Shown: positions 18,382 through 28,334, counted from the stretch's first letter. The stretch is 64,000 nt of DNA from Psychrobium sp051201665 (GCF_051201665.1 NZ_CP179210.1:3906001-3970000); one strand, 5' to 3'. The notes: generated from the letters alone by a model not told the origin. A program made the numbers and translations.

Positions 18382-19077
18382 ATGTTGTGTATTGGCCATC
18401 GCGGCGCTCGTGGATATGCGCCAGAAAACACACTAGCGTCTATCGACTTAGCGATCGAACAAGGAGCAACGTGGATTGAAATCGATATTCGAGAGCACAG
18501 TGGCGATTTAATTGTTATTCACGATAAATACCTTGAGCGCACCACTAATGGCACAGGTCATATATACCAGCATGATTTAGCAACATTGCGCCGTTTCACC
18601 AGTGAGAATAATCAATCGCTACCTACACTAAAAGAAGTCATTAAGCATGTTAATCGCCGTGCTGTAATCAACATTGAATTAAAGGATCGTGCGAGCGCCC
18701 TGCCTACTATTGCTTTGTTAAATGAACTTGTTAGCAAAGGCTGGCAACATGACGATTTCCTAATTTCCAGCTTTTATCATCACGCGCTGCGGGATATAAA
18801 AGAGATAGCACCGCAATTTAAGACAGGCGCTTTATGCGCCAGTGTGATGATTGATTATGCTAAGTTTGCCCAAGACTTAGGTGCATGGTCGATTAACCTA
18901 TGCAGCGAATCTGTTAATCAAGAGCTTATCGACGATGCCCACCAGCGCGGCTTAAAAGTATTGGTTTATACGGTGAATGATCCACGACTGTTTAGTGAAT
19001 TTAGCGCCATGGGCGTCGACGGTGTATTCACCGACTACCCACAGCGGTTTTTCGAATGGCAGGCTCAAGAAAAGTAA
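18382..19077 (+). CDS. Glycerophosphodiester phosphodiesterase
   Basis: 231 aa, no signal peptide, so the cytoplasmic UgpQ type. Hydrolyses glycerophosphodiesters to glycerol-3-phosphate and an alcohol. GHRGARGYAPENTL (residues 4-17), WIEIDI and VIHDKYLERTTNGTG supply the catalytic histidines and metal-binding acids. VFTDYPQRF is the family C-terminal motif. The ATG at 18382 is chosen because GAGGAG lies 7 bases upstream; an upstream GTG at 18367 overlaps the GST gene and would precede that site. Confidence 0.92.
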   Translation: MLCIGHRGARGYAPENTLASIDLAIEQGATWIEIDIREHSGDLIVIHDKYLERTTNGTGHIYQHDLATLRRFTSENNQSLPTLKEVIKHVNRRAVINIELKDRASALPTIALLNELVSKGWQHDDFLISSFYHHALRDIKEIAPQFKTGALCASVMIDYAKFAQDLGAWSINLCSESVNQELIDDAHQRGLKVLVYTVNDPRLFSEFSAMGVDGVFTDYPQRFFEWQAQEK

Positions 19078-19084
19078 ATTGCTC

Positions 19085-19993
19085 TCAGCTTTCACTCTTT
19101 CTCAATTTCCGCTGCTTCATGCCATGTTTAAGGCTATCAGACGTATAAACAATCAGCGCCAACCAAATCAATCCAAAGGTGAACGCTTTTTGAATTTGAA
19201 ATTCCTCGCCGTAAAAGAACACGGCCAATAACAACATTAAACTTGGGCCGATGTATTGAATAAAGCCTAATGTCGATAGTGGAATGCGAATGGCAGCCGC
19301 TGAAAATGCGAGTAACGGCAATGTGGTAACCACACCAGCAGACATAATCAGTAATGTTAGCGTCCAATCACCTGTTAGTAATTCAAGTGAACTATCATCG
19401 ATAATTAGTACGTAAATCAGTGCAAATGGCAGTAAGAATAGCGTTTCAACAAACAGGCCGCTGATGGCATCAATATTGATTTTTTTACGCATTAGTCCGT
19501 AAACACCGAACGAACTGGCCAAGGCCAACGAAATCCATGGGATTGAGCCAAAGGAAATCACTTCTACCATCACCGCTAAGAAAGCAATAAGCACTGCTAA
19601 CCACTGTAACTTACGCAAACGTTCACCTAAAAATAGGGTTCCGAGCACGACATTTAACAGCGGGTTAATGTAGTAACCTAATGACGCATCGAGCATGTGA
19701 TCGTTATTGACAGCCCATATAAACAATAGCCAATTAAATGCAATAATGATCGACGTTATGCCTAACAAACCAAGTCTTTTTCGGTCTTTGAATAATTTCT
19801 TAATTTTAGAGAAACCAGTGACTAACAAAATCACTAATAAGATAAAGCCAAACGACCAAATAACGCGGTGCAATAAAATATCCACAGCGCCTATTCCCAC
19901 CAACGCCTTGAAGTAGATAGGTGCCACGCCCCACATGATGTAGGCAGCAAACGCAAAGAGTAACCCTTGCTTATATTGGTCGTTGTTTGGCAT
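19085..19993 (-). CDS. rarD: RarD-type EamA family transporter
   Basis: 302 aa inner-membrane protein with about ten hydrophobic segments in two EamA-like repeats. The N-terminal GLLFAFAAYIMWGVAPIYFKAL and HRVIWS match RarD, and SLGYYINPL and GFIQYIGPSLM are further typical stretches. A member of the drug/metabolite transporter superfamily; the E. coli name comes from a chloramphenicol phenotype and the true substrate is not known. Convergent with the phosphodiesterase gene, 7 bp apart and with no clear terminator between. Confidence 0.88.
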   Translation of the reverse strand: MPNNDQYKQGLLFAFAAYIMWGVAPIYFKALVGIGAVDILLHRVIWSFGFILLVILLVTGFSKIKKLFKDRKRLGLLGITSIIIAFNWLLFIWAVNNDHMLDASLGYYINPLLNVVLGTLFLGERLRKLQWLAVLIAFLAVMVEVISFGSIPWISLALASSFGVYGLMRKKINIDAISGLFVETLFLLPFALIYVLIIDDSSLELLTGDWTLTLLIMSAGVVTTLPLLAFSAAAIRIPLSTLGFIQYIGPSLMLLLAVFFYGEEFQIQKAFTFGLIWLALIVYTSDSLKHGMKQRKLRKSES

Positions 19994-20133
19994 GGAAAAA
20001 CTCGCGCTGAATTAATGGCGCCGATTGTAGGCGCATTATGTGCTGAAAGCTATGTAAATTTATCATTTTGAGTGTTTCGAATTGCCCTGCCTTGGAGTAC
20101 ACTAGCGGGTAAATTATTTTATGAGTAAATCAC

Positions 20134-20889
20134 ATGAGTCAAAACGTCAACGAGACAACAGATTTTGGTTATGAGCAAGTTAAAACCAATGAAAAAGCCG
20201 GTAAAGTCGCTGAAGTTTTTCATTCTGTTGCCGCCAAATACGACATCATGAATGATTTAATGTCATTTGGCGTTCACCGTTTGTGGAAACGCTTCGCCAT
20301 TGACTGCTCTGGTGTTCGCCCTGGTCAAAAAGTACTTGATTTAGCCGGCGGAACTGGTGATTTAACTGCAAAGTTTTCACGTATTGTTGGCGAAAAAGGT
20401 CAAGTCGTATTAGCCGATATAAACGATTCAATGCTTAAAGTTGGTCGCGATAAGCTTCGTGATTTAGGTGTTGTATCAAATGTTAATTACGTCCAAGCCA
20501 ATGCACAAGCGTTGCCATTTCCAGAAAATACCTTTGATTTAATTACCATTGCTTTTGGTCTGCGTAATGTGACAGACAAAGATGAAGCACTGCGCTCGAT
20601 GTATCGCGTATTAAAACCTGGTGGTCGTTTATTAGTACTAGAGTTTTCGAAGCCGAGCAATGAACTACTATCGAAAGCGTATGACATGTATAGCTTCAAC
20701 TTGCTGCCAACAATGGGCAAGGTGGTTGCAAATGACAGTGAAAGCTATAAATACTTAGCGGAATCAATTCGCATGCATCCAGATCAAGACACACTCCAAG
20801 GCATGATGGATACGGCTGGTTTTGAACAAACGCAATATTACAACCTCACTGGTGGTATTGTTGCTTTGCACCGTGGATATAAATTCTAG
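20134..20889 (+). CDS. ubiE: Ubiquinone/menaquinone C-methyltransferase
   Basis: 251 aa. A SAM-dependent class I methyltransferase acting in both ubiquinone and menaquinone synthesis. The SAM-binding motif VLDLAGGTGDLTAKF (about residue 68) and the UbiE signatures YDIMNDLMSFGVHRLWK and LLVLEFSKP are present. First gene of ubiE-ubiJ-ubiB, 8 bases before ubiJ. Divergent from rarD across 140 bp, which should contain the promoter. Confidence 0.97.
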   Translation: MSQNVNETTDFGYEQVKTNEKAGKVAEVFHSVAAKYDIMNDLMSFGVHRLWKRFAIDCSGVRPGQKVLDLAGGTGDLTAKFSRIVGEKGQVVLADINDSMLKVGRDKLRDLGVVSNVNYVQANAQALPFPENTFDLITIAFGLRNVTDKDEALRSMYRVLKPGGRLLVLEFSKPSNELLSKAYDMYSFNLLPTMGKVVANDSESYKYLAESIRMHPDQDTLQGMMDTAGFEQTQYYNLTGGIVALHRGYKF

Positions 20890-20897
20890 GACAGCAG

Positions 20898-21506
20898 ATG
20901 CCACTATCAAGCTTGATTTGCGCAAGTATAGAAACGTCTTTAAATAAACTATTGGCGCTAGACAACACCAGTGCGCAGCGACAAACACCTCTTCAAGGCC
21001 AAACGGTTGGCCTTGAAATCAGCGAACTTAAACAGCCATTATTCTTTCACTTTAGTCCCGCTCAAGTTGAAGTATTAAGTCAATTTGAAGGCGATGTAGC
21101 GGTTCATCTTAAGCTTAACTTTAATACGCTCATTGCACTGAAAAACAATGCCAACATTGGTGATTTAATTAAATCAGATCAATTGATCATTGAAGGCGAC
21201 ATCAAAACGCTTCAATATTTTGCGGATTTGTTAACCAAGCTGGATATCGATTGGCAAGAACATTTATCGCAATACACAGGCGATGTAGCCGCTTACCGAC
21301 TAGGTCAAGGCGCCAGCAAGCTAACAAAAACTGTTACTGACGGCTTAACTAAAGTACAAAACAAAGCGAGCGATTACTTTACTCACGAAGCGCGTATTAT
21401 GATTGGAAAGTTAGAGTTTGTGCATTTTTCAGATCAAGTTGATGAGCTAGCCCAACGCTGCGCAGCATTAAACAAGCAAATTGACCAGCTTAAGGACAAA
21501 CCATGA
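20898..21506 (+). CDS. ubiJ: Ubiquinone biosynthesis accessory factor UbiJ
   Basis: 202 aa. The N-terminal SCP2-like lipid-binding domain (about 15-115) and the C-terminal coiled-coil region (about 165-200, DQVDELAQRCAALNKQIDQL) match UbiJ. It binds lipid intermediates and supports the soluble Ubi complex. Position between ubiE and ubiB is diagnostic. Its stop overlaps the ubiB start by 4 bases. Confidence 0.9.
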   Translation: MPLSSLICASIETSLNKLLALDNTSAQRQTPLQGQTVGLEISELKQPLFFHFSPAQVEVLSQFEGDVAVHLKLNFNTLIALKNNANIGDLIKSDQLIIEGDIKTLQYFADLLTKLDIDWQEHLSQYTGDVAAYRLGQGASKLTKTVTDGLTKVQNKASDYFTHEARIMIGKLEFVHFSDQVDELAQRCAALNKQIDQLKDKP

Positions 21507-23152
21507 AATTAAGCAGTATCAAGCGCTTTTACTTAATTAATAAGCTGTTTTTACAATATGGCTTAGACGAATTTATGCCGTGGCATATTTTGCCTTGGTA
21601 TGTGAAATTTGGCCGCCAGTGTTTCTTTTGGTTGCGCAACAAACACAAAGACAAATCCCAAGCGCAGCGCCTGCGTTTATGCCTAGAAGCCTTAGGGCCG
21701 GTTTACATTAAATTTGGCCAAATGCTATCGACTCGTCGCGACTTACTGAGCGATGAATTAGCTAAAGAGCTTGGTCAATTGCAAGACAACGTGCCATCGT
21801 TTGACGGTAACGACGCAGTAAAGCTCATTAGTGACAACTTACAGTGTCCAGTTGAAGACGTGTTTGATGATTTTGAGTTAACGCCGCTAGCGAGTGCGTC
21901 GATAGCGCAGGTGCATTGCGGCACGTTAAAAAGTAATGGCAAACAAGTCGTTATCAAAGTGATCCGCCCTGACATTGAACAAGTCATTGTTAGTGATACC
22001 GACTTAATGCTGACGTTTGCGAAACTACTAACCAAGGTTTTGCCTAAGCAAAGCGCAAGGCTACGCCCGGTAGAAGTTGTTTTAGAATATCGCCGTACCA
22101 TTTTAAACGAGCTTAATCTTGGTAAAGAATTAGCGAATACCCAAACACTTCGCAATAATTTTATTGACTCAGAGTCACTTTATATTCCAGAAACCTACAG
22201 CGATTATTGTTTTGATAACATGATTGTAATGGAGCGTATTTTTGGGATTCCGGTTGCCGACATAGCCCAGCTCAACGCACAGAACACGAATATGCAAGTA
22301 CTTGCTGAGCGCGGCGTCGAAGTATTCTTCACCCAGGTATTTCGCGATAGTTTCTTTCACGCTGACATGCATCCCGGCAATATTTTCGTATCAAGAGAGA
22401 ATCCACAGAGCCCGAAATACATTGGCATTGATTGCGGCATTGTTGGTACTCTCAATAAAGAAGATCAGCGTTATCTTGCCGAAAACTTTGTGGCCTTTTT
22501 CAATAATGATTACCGTAAAGTCGCTACCTTGCATGTTGATTCAGGATGGGTACCGAGTGACACTAATGTTGATGAGTTTGAATTTGCCATTCGCCAAGTT
22601 TTAGAGCCGTTGTTTGCTAAACCATTAGCAGAAATCAGCTTTGGTCATGTATTGGTGAGCCTGTTTGATACAGCGCGTCAGTTTAATATGCAGGTTCAGC
22701 CCCAGTTAGTTCTACTACAAAAAACCTTACTCTATATTGAAGGTTTAGGGCGTCAACTTTATCCAGAACTCGATTTGTGGAAAACAGCGAAACCTTTTCT
22801 CGAAAATTGGCTCAAAGAACAGATGGGACCAAAAGCGCTGTATCAATCAGTTAAAACCAATGCGCCATTTTGGGTTGAAAAAATGCCTGAGTTGCCGAAC
22901 CTCATTTATGACAACTTAAAACGTAGTCAAAAAGAACAGGCGCTATGGCAACAGAATCAGCAGCGTTTATTACGTAATCAACATTTGCAACAACGCAGTC
23001 AGTTCTGGACATTCTTAGCGGCAACGTCAGGTATTTGCTCCACCTTGCTTTATGTCAAAGAAGGACTTGAGTTACCTTGTATACTCAGTGGAGCATTAAG
23101 TCTGCTATGTTGGGTTAAAGCATGGCAGAGTGAAGATCGCTATCTGAATTAG
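21503..23152 (+). CDS. ubiB: UbiB, ABC1/ADCK-type atypical kinase for ubiquinone synthesis
   Basis: 549 aa. The family KxGQ motif appears in YIKFGQMLSTRRDLL (about residue 75). The Ala-rich nucleotide loop is in LASASIAQVHCG, the catalytic Asp region in FFHADMHPGNIFV, and the metal-binding IGIDCGIVG follows. The C-terminus (about 500-540) has hydrophobic segments anchoring it to the inner membrane. Last of the ubiE-ubiJ-ubiB group; the Tat genes begin 109 bp later. Confidence 0.95.
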   Translation: MKLSSIKRFYLINKLFLQYGLDEFMPWHILPWYVKFGRQCFFWLRNKHKDKSQAQRLRLCLEALGPVYIKFGQMLSTRRDLLSDELAKELGQLQDNVPSFDGNDAVKLISDNLQCPVEDVFDDFELTPLASASIAQVHCGTLKSNGKQVVIKVIRPDIEQVIVSDTDLMLTFAKLLTKVLPKQSARLRPVEVVLEYRRTILNELNLGKELANTQTLRNNFIDSESLYIPETYSDYCFDNMIVMERIFGIPVADIAQLNAQNTNMQVLAERGVEVFFTQVFRDSFFHADMHPGNIFVSRENPQSPKYIGIDCGIVGTLNKEDQRYLAENFVAFFNNDYRKVATLHVDSGWVPSDTNVDEFEFAIRQVLEPLFAKPLAEISFGHVLVSLFDTARQFNMQVQPQLVLLQKTLLYIEGLGRQLYPELDLWKTAKPFLENWLKEQMGPKALYQSVKTNAPFWVEKMPELPNLIYDNLKRSQKEQALWQQNQQRLLRNQHLQQRSQFWTFLAATSGICSTLLYVKEGLELPCILSGALSLLCWVKAWQSEDRYLN

Positions 23153-23261
23153 GTAGTTATTGTTTTAAAAACTGTTTTAGAAAAAGAAGCTATACAGCGC
23201 GCTAGTAAAACGCTTAGAATGTCTAGGTGACAATTTATTATTATAAGTATTCGGAGACACC

Positions 23262-23486
23262 ATGGGAAACATTGGTATTTGGCAATTATTGATTGTTGCT
23301 GTAATTATTATCGTTATTTTTGGCAGCAAGAAACTACGTAATCTTGGCGGTGATTTAGGTTCGTCGGTAAAAGGCTTTAAAAAAGCAATGCAAGATGAAA
23401 ACCAGCAAGACAAAACAGAATCTTTGGATGTTAAAGAAGCTAGCGACGAAAAAACGACGCAAACTAAAGATAAAGAACAGGTTTAA
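23262..23486 (+). CDS. tatA: Sec-independent translocase subunit TatA
   Basis: 74 aa. A single N-terminal membrane helix (GIWQLLIVAVIIIVIFG) is followed by the hinge and amphipathic helix KKLRNLGGDLGSSVKGFKK and a charged acidic tail. TatA forms the pore ring of the twin-arginine translocase that exports folded proteins. GGAG lies 5 bases before the ATG. First of tatABC; tatB begins 5 bases downstream. Confidence 0.95.
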   Translation: MGNIGIWQLLIVAVIIIVIFGSKKLRNLGGDLGSSVKGFKKAMQDENQQDKTESLDVKEASDEKTTQTKDKEQV

Positions 23487-23491
23487 TTTAG

Positions 23492-23839
23492 ATGTTCGAT
23501 ATTGGGTTATGGGAGTTAATTCTCATCGGCATTATTGGATTAGTAGTCCTTGGCCCAGAGCGTTTACCAACAGCCGTTAGAACTGTTAGCGGCTGGATAA
23601 GAACGATGCGCCGACTAGCGCAAAACGTGAAGAACGAACTTGAGCAAGAGCTTGAGATCGAAAAGCTTCATAGCGACTTAAAAAAAGCTGAAAATATTAG
23701 CAAAGACGTGAATAGCAGCGATATTCCTGATGAATTGAAGGAATCTATTGCTACATTGCAACAAGCTGCACAAGACGTCACCCAGCCTTATCAAGCCGAG
23801 CCGACACCGCAAGACAACGCTAAAATAACAAAAGAATAA
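23492..23839 (+). CDS. tatB: Sec-independent translocase subunit TatB
   Basis: 115 aa. The N-terminus MFDIGLWELILIGIIGLVVLGPERLP is the classic TatB start, with the conserved Glu in the membrane helix and the GPERLP hinge. A longer amphipathic and charged helical region follows. TatB with TatC recognises twin-arginine signal peptides. It lies 5 bases after tatA and 2 bases before tatC. Confidence 0.95.
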   Translation: MFDIGLWELILIGIIGLVVLGPERLPTAVRTVSGWIRTMRRLAQNVKNELEQELEIEKLHSDLKKAENISKDVNSSDIPDELKESIATLQQAAQDVTQPYQAEPTPQDNAKITKE

Positions 23840-23841
23840 TC

Positions 23842-24588
23842 ATGTCATCAATGCAACAACCGCTTATTAGTCATCTTATTGAACTGCGTAATGGCCTGCT
23901 CAAAGCGGTTGCCAGCATATTAGTGATTTTCATTGGTCTCGTTTATTTTGCCAATGATATTTATGCTTACGTGGCACTGCCACTAAAGAATCACCTGCCG
24001 GAAGGCACCACGATGATAGCAACAGGCGTGACGTCATCGTTTTTTGCGCCGTTTAAACTGACCATGATGCTGTCATTTTTCTTAGCAATTCCCTTTGTGC
24101 TTCATCAGATATGGACGTTTATTGCACCAGCGCTATACAAGCACGAAAAACGCCTAGTTTTTCCAATGTTATTATCAAGCACCATCTTGTTTTACGCCGG
24201 TATCGCATTTGCTTATTTCTTAGTATTTCCCGTTATTTTCGGCTTTTTCACTAGTGTTGCACCAGATGATGTAACCATAGCAACCGATATCGAGAGCTAT
24301 CTAAACTTTGTTCTTAAGCTATTTTTTGCTTTTGGTTTTGCGTTTGAAATACCTATTGCGATTATTTTACTCTGTTGGGCTGGCGTCACGACACCAGCGA
24401 AGCTTCGCCAAAAACGCCCGTACGTCGTTGTCGGTGCATTTGTCATTGGTATGCTATTGACACCACCTGATATTATTTCACAGTCAATGCTCGCGGTGCC
24501 TATGCTCTTACTCTATGAAGTAGGAATCATCGTGGCATCAATTTATCGCAATAAAGACGAAGAAACAGATACGCAAGAAGAGAATTAG
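23842..24588 (+). CDS. tatC: Sec-independent translocase subunit TatC
   Basis: 248 aa, six membrane helices. The N-terminal LISHLIELRNGLLKA contains the HLxELR signal-peptide-binding motif, and FIAPALYKHEKR, FYAGIAFAYFLVFP and the cytoplasmic RPYVVVGAFVIGMLLTPPD are further TatC hallmarks. It is the twin-arginine receptor with TatB. It is followed by tatD after 5 bases. Confidence 0.97.
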   Translation: MSSMQQPLISHLIELRNGLLKAVASILVIFIGLVYFANDIYAYVALPLKNHLPEGTTMIATGVTSSFFAPFKLTMMLSFFLAIPFVLHQIWTFIAPALYKHEKRLVFPMLLSSTILFYAGIAFAYFLVFPVIFGFFTSVAPDDVTIATDIESYLNFVLKLFFAFGFAFEIPIAIILLCWAGVTTPAKLRQKRPYVVVGAFVIGMLLTPPDIISQSMLAVPMLLLYEVGIIVASIYRNKDEETDTQEEN

Positions 24589-24593
24589 ATTTT

Positions 24594-25403
24594 ATGGCTC
24601 CATTGTTCGACATCGCGGTTAATTTTGGTGCTAGTGCGCTAGCTAATAAAACCCCTGAAATTGTTCAACAAGCACTGGCGGCAAATGTATCTAAAATGAT
24701 TGCACTAGGTTGTAGTATTCAAGGTAGTCACGACGCATTAACAGTAGCTCAACACTACCCTGATGTTGTTTATTCAACAGCGGGGATTCACCCGCATGAC
24801 GCTAAAACATTCGATGATAGTAGCTTAGCAGCGCTAAGATCATTAGCCTCACTGCCACAGGTAGTTGCTCTTGGTGAGTGTGGTTTAGACTTTAATCGTG
24901 ACTTTTCACCACGAGACCAACAAAAATCAGCCTTTGAAGCACAGCTCAAACTTGCTGTTGAATTACAAATGCCAGTTGTGATGCATCAACGAGATGCTCA
25001 TGAAGCCTTTGTTGAGATATTAAAGAAATATCGTAGCCAGTTATCTCAAGTCGTTGTCCATTGTTTCACCGGAACCCATCAAGAATTATTAGATTATATT
25101 AATCTTGATTGTCACATCGGTATTACTGGTTGGATTTGTGACGAACGCCGTGGTTTACATTTATTAGAAAGCGTTCCTTCAATTCCCGATAATCGCTTGA
25201 TGCTTGAAACCGATTCACCTTATTTAATGCCACGTAATATCAAGCCTAAACCAAAGTCTCGTAACAACAGGCCCGCAAATCTGTATCATATTGCTGGCAC
25301 AGTAGCAGCGGCAAGAAAACAATCTGTCGAAATGTTACGACGGAACTGCTATAACAATAGCCTTAATTTTTTTAATCTTACCGATAATGAGGACCAAGTA
25401 TGA
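24594..25403 (+). CDS. tatD: TatD family metal-dependent hydrolase
   Basis: 269 aa TIM-barrel deoxyribonuclease-type enzyme. The first metal motif is modified (FDIAVNFG, no HxH), as in E. coli TatD. Other ligands are in AGIHPHD, LGECGLDF, VMHQRDA, VVHCFTG and ETDSPYL. In E. coli TatD has 3'-5' exonuclease activity and is not needed for Tat export despite its operon position. Its last four bases overlap the start of the GGDEF gene. Confidence 0.92.
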   Translation: MAPLFDIAVNFGASALANKTPEIVQQALAANVSKMIALGCSIQGSHDALTVAQHYPDVVYSTAGIHPHDAKTFDDSSLAALRSLASLPQVVALGECGLDFNRDFSPRDQQKSAFEAQLKLAVELQMPVVMHQRDAHEAFVEILKKYRSQLSQVVVHCFTGTHQELLDYINLDCHIGITGWICDERRGLHLLESVPSIPDNRLMLETDSPYLMPRNIKPKPKSRNNRPANLYHIAGTVAAARKQSVEMLRRNCYNNSLNFFNLTDNEDQV

Positions 25404-27280
25404 TAAGTGTTTTGGCACGCTTGTTCGCGCTTTTCTTATTCATCTGTTGGTCAACATTAAGTAACGCGAACGAAAATATTCGGGTAACTATCGATTCATC
25501 TAATACGGTCTTCAATTACTTTAGTAGTGACAATCGCAACTATAGTTTCGAGCAAATAAAACAATTGGATAAATCCCAGTGGATAGCCGCTGATAACTTT
25601 GCTGCATATGGTCTAGTGGATCGTCATTACTGGATGAGGTTTTCAGTCAAATTAACAGCAGATATGATTCGCGGCCCGCTGTACCTTGAAATCGCGAATC
25701 CACTGGTTGATAAAATAGATGTACACCTCATCATAGGCAATGAAGTTCGGCATTTTGTCGCTGGCGATAAAATTGACGTATCAAAGCGACCTATTGCAAC
25801 GCCTGAACTCTATTTTCCTCTACCGACTGCGAATGGCTTAACGCTCGATGTATATTTACGATACCAAGATGAAGCAGCCTCAGTTTTACCATTAGCAATT
25901 ACCAACAGTAAAGAGAGTTTCGAGCAAGTTAGTGTACATGGCATATTTATAGGCATCATTGTCGGTATTGCATTGTTGTTATTAGTGACAACCGGAGCCT
26001 TTTACCGAAAAGAAAAGCTCAATATTTATAGATACTTTATTGGTTTAGTTTTGTTTGGAACCTTTGGTATTTTAGGGCTAGAAGGAGTCGCTTCGACCTA
26101 TATTTTTAACGCGTTACCGTGGCTTCAAAACTTGCTTTTACCACCACTGTTTGTTTTAACATTGTGGTGTTCAATTCAAATTACTCGCGAGCTCATCGAC
26201 CATCAAACACAAGAATATAGCCTCGTTCATAATCTATTGACATGGTTAGCAAGAAGTATCGTCATTATTGCGGCGATATTACTAGCGTTGCCGGCTTTTG
26301 TTGCAGTTTTAGCCTCATTAATAGCACTTCATGTCGGGATAGTTTTAGTCGCACTATCCCTCATATTACTCGGTATTAGAACAAAGCAGTTTCAACCGTT
26401 ACTAGTAGCCGCTTGGCTAGCGTTTATCATTTCGCTGCTTATAAAAACCACTTATTTTTCTGGGGTGTTAAAAATACCAACAGAATTATTCAATCTCGCA
26501 ACCTTCATTTACACGTTTCAGTTTGTATTGTGGGGTGCCGTTATTTTATGTCGCTACATTCAGATCAACGAGGATGCATTTGCGCTTAAAAGTAAGCTGT
26601 TGGCTCAAAGCCAAGGAGATTATGAAGAGCTCGAAGAATCTCTCAATGAATATCGCGACGAACAAGCTTCTATGGAGGCGCTATTCGATGAGCGTACATT
26701 TGAACTAAATGTAACGCTAAGAGAATTGCAAGAAACCAACCGACAACTCGAAGAGCAGGCAACAAACGATGCACTAACGGGGGGCAAAAATAGAAAATTC
26801 TTTGACCAACGCTTACAAGCCGAGTACCGTCTGAGTCGTCGTCAAAATACGCCTCTTTCATTACTGTTGCTCGATGCGGATAAATTCAAGCTTGTTAACG
26901 ATAACCATGGGCATTTGGCCGGCGACCAAGTTCTGGTCGAAATTAGTAAAATTGCCAGTAGAATATTAAAACGACCAAATGATTATGTCTGTCGCTATGG
27001 TGGTGAAGAGTTTGCAATATTATTATCAAACACAGATCAAAAAGGCGCTGAAAAAGTCGCTGAAGTTATTCGCCAACGCATCGCAGAAACGATAGTGAAA
27101 ACAGAAAACATTGATTTACAAGTAACCGTAAGCATAGGTGTTTCAACTCTTTTCATAGAACCAGAGACGGCAGACAGCCAGCTATTTGAACAAGCCGACC
27201 AAGCACTCTATTTTGCGAAGGCATCTGGTCGAAACTTAGTTAAAACATTTCAAGAGTTTGAAAGCTCCGCTAAAAATTAA
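25400..27280 (+). CDS. Membrane diguanylate cyclase with 7TMR-DISM sensor and GGDEF domain
   Basis: 626 aa. Signal peptide (about 1-23), a periplasmic beta-rich domain of the 7TMR-DISMED2 type (about 30-165), seven membrane helices (about 180-395), a coiled coil (about 400-455) and a C-terminal GGDEF domain. The active site is GGEEF at about 534-538. A product-inhibition I-site RPND lies five residues before it (about 525-528). It should therefore make c-di-GMP in response to an external, possibly carbohydrate, signal. It overlaps tatD by 4 bases and is followed by hemB after 12 bases. Confidence 0.92.
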   Translation: MISVLARLFALFLFICWSTLSNANENIRVTIDSSNTVFNYFSSDNRNYSFEQIKQLDKSQWIAADNFAAYGLVDRHYWMRFSVKLTADMIRGPLYLEIANPLVDKIDVHLIIGNEVRHFVAGDKIDVSKRPIATPELYFPLPTANGLTLDVYLRYQDEAASVLPLAITNSKESFEQVSVHGIFIGIIVGIALLLLVTTGAFYRKEKLNIYRYFIGLVLFGTFGILGLEGVASTYIFNALPWLQNLLLPPLFVLTLWCSIQITRELIDHQTQEYSLVHNLLTWLARSIVIIAAILLALPAFVAVLASLIALHVGIVLVALSLILLGIRTKQFQPLLVAAWLAFIISLLIKTTYFSGVLKIPTELFNLATFIYTFQFVLWGAVILCRYIQINEDAFALKSKLLAQSQGDYEELEESLNEYRDEQASMEALFDERTFELNVTLRELQETNRQLEEQATNDALTGGKNRKFFDQRLQAEYRLSRRQNTPLSLLLLDADKFKLVNDNHGHLAGDQVLVEISKIASRILKRPNDYVCRYGGEEFAILLSNTDQKGAEKVAEVIRQRIAETIVKTENIDLQVTVSIGVSTLFIEPETADSQLFEQADQALYFAKASGRNLVKTFQEFESSAKN

Positions 27281-27292
27281 CAGGATCACATT

Positions 27293-28303
27293 ATGAATAT
27301 CGTCAGTACGGCCTATCCTAACCGCCGAATGAGAAGACTACGTAAACATGACTTTAGCCGTCGATTAATGGCTGAAAATCAATTGAGTGTTAACGATCTT
27401 ATCTATCCAATGTTTGTTGTAGAAGGTAAAAATCGCATCGAAGCGGTAGAGTCGATGCCGGGAGTCTCTCGTTTATCTATTGATTTGCTAGTTAAAGAAG
27501 CACAAGAACTCGTTGCATTAGGCATCCCTGCGATTGCCCTCTTCCCTGTCACGCCGCAAACTCATAAAACGTTAGATGCATGTGAAGCATATAACCCACA
27601 AGGCTTGGCTCAAAAAGCAGTTCGTGCGATCAAAGAAGTTTGCCCAGAGCTTGGCGTTATTACAGATGTTGCTTTAGATCCTTTCACGACTCACGGACAA
27701 GATGGCATTATTGATGATGACGGCTATGTACTAAATGACGTAACAACAGAGATACTTGTTAAACAAGCACTTTCTCATGCTGACGCAGGTGCCGACATGG
27801 TGGCACCATCTGACATGATGGATGGGCGCATCGGCGCAATTCGTGAAGCACTTGAAGCTGCAGGCCATATTAATACTCAAATCATGGCGTATTCAGCAAA
27901 GTATGCTAGTGCCTATTACGGGCCTTTTAGAGACGCAGTTGGCTCTGCAAGCAACCTTAAAGGCGGCAATAAAAAGAATTACCAAATGGATCCTGCAAAC
28001 TCCGATGAAGCAATGCATGAAATTGCACTAGATATTGCTGAAGGCGCAGACACTGTGATGGTTAAACCGGGTATGCCTTACCTAGATATAGTTCGCCGAG
28101 TTAAAACTGAATTTGGTGTACCGACATTTGCCTATCAAGTGAGTGGTGAATACGCGATGCACAAAGCCGCGGCACAAAATGGTTGGTTAAATGAAAAAGA
28201 AGTAGCGATGGAGTCGTTGTTATGCTTCAAACGCGCCGGAGCAGACGGAGTTTTAACTTACTACGCCAAAGATGTAGCAGTATGGCTTAAAGAATCACAA
28301 TAG
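27293..28303 (+). CDS. hemB: Porphobilinogen synthase (delta-aminolevulinate dehydratase)
   Basis: 336 aa. Condenses two 5-aminolevulinate molecules to porphobilinogen in heme synthesis. The Schiff-base lysines are in MAYSAKYAS (about 205) and VMVKPGMPYLD (about 260). The metal-site region reads DVALDPFTTHGQDGI, with Asp and Ala where zinc enzymes such as E. coli HemB have cysteines. This is the magnesium-dependent, Pseudomonas-like type. It ends at a strong terminator. Confidence 0.96.
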   Translation: MNIVSTAYPNRRMRRLRKHDFSRRLMAENQLSVNDLIYPMFVVEGKNRIEAVESMPGVSRLSIDLLVKEAQELVALGIPAIALFPVTPQTHKTLDACEAYNPQGLAQKAVRAIKEVCPELGVITDVALDPFTTHGQDGIIDDDGYVLNDVTTEILVKQALSHADAGADMVAPSDMMDGRIGAIREALEAAGHINTQIMAYSAKYASAYYGPFRDAVGSASNLKGGNKKNYQMDPANSDEAMHEIALDIAEGADTVMVKPGMPYLDIVRRVKTEFGVPTFAYQVSGEYAMHKAAAQNGWLNEKEVAMESLLCFKRAGADGVLTYYAKDVAVWLKESQ

Positions 28304-28334
28304 CTTTAAATCGACATAGAGAAACATTTAAAAG

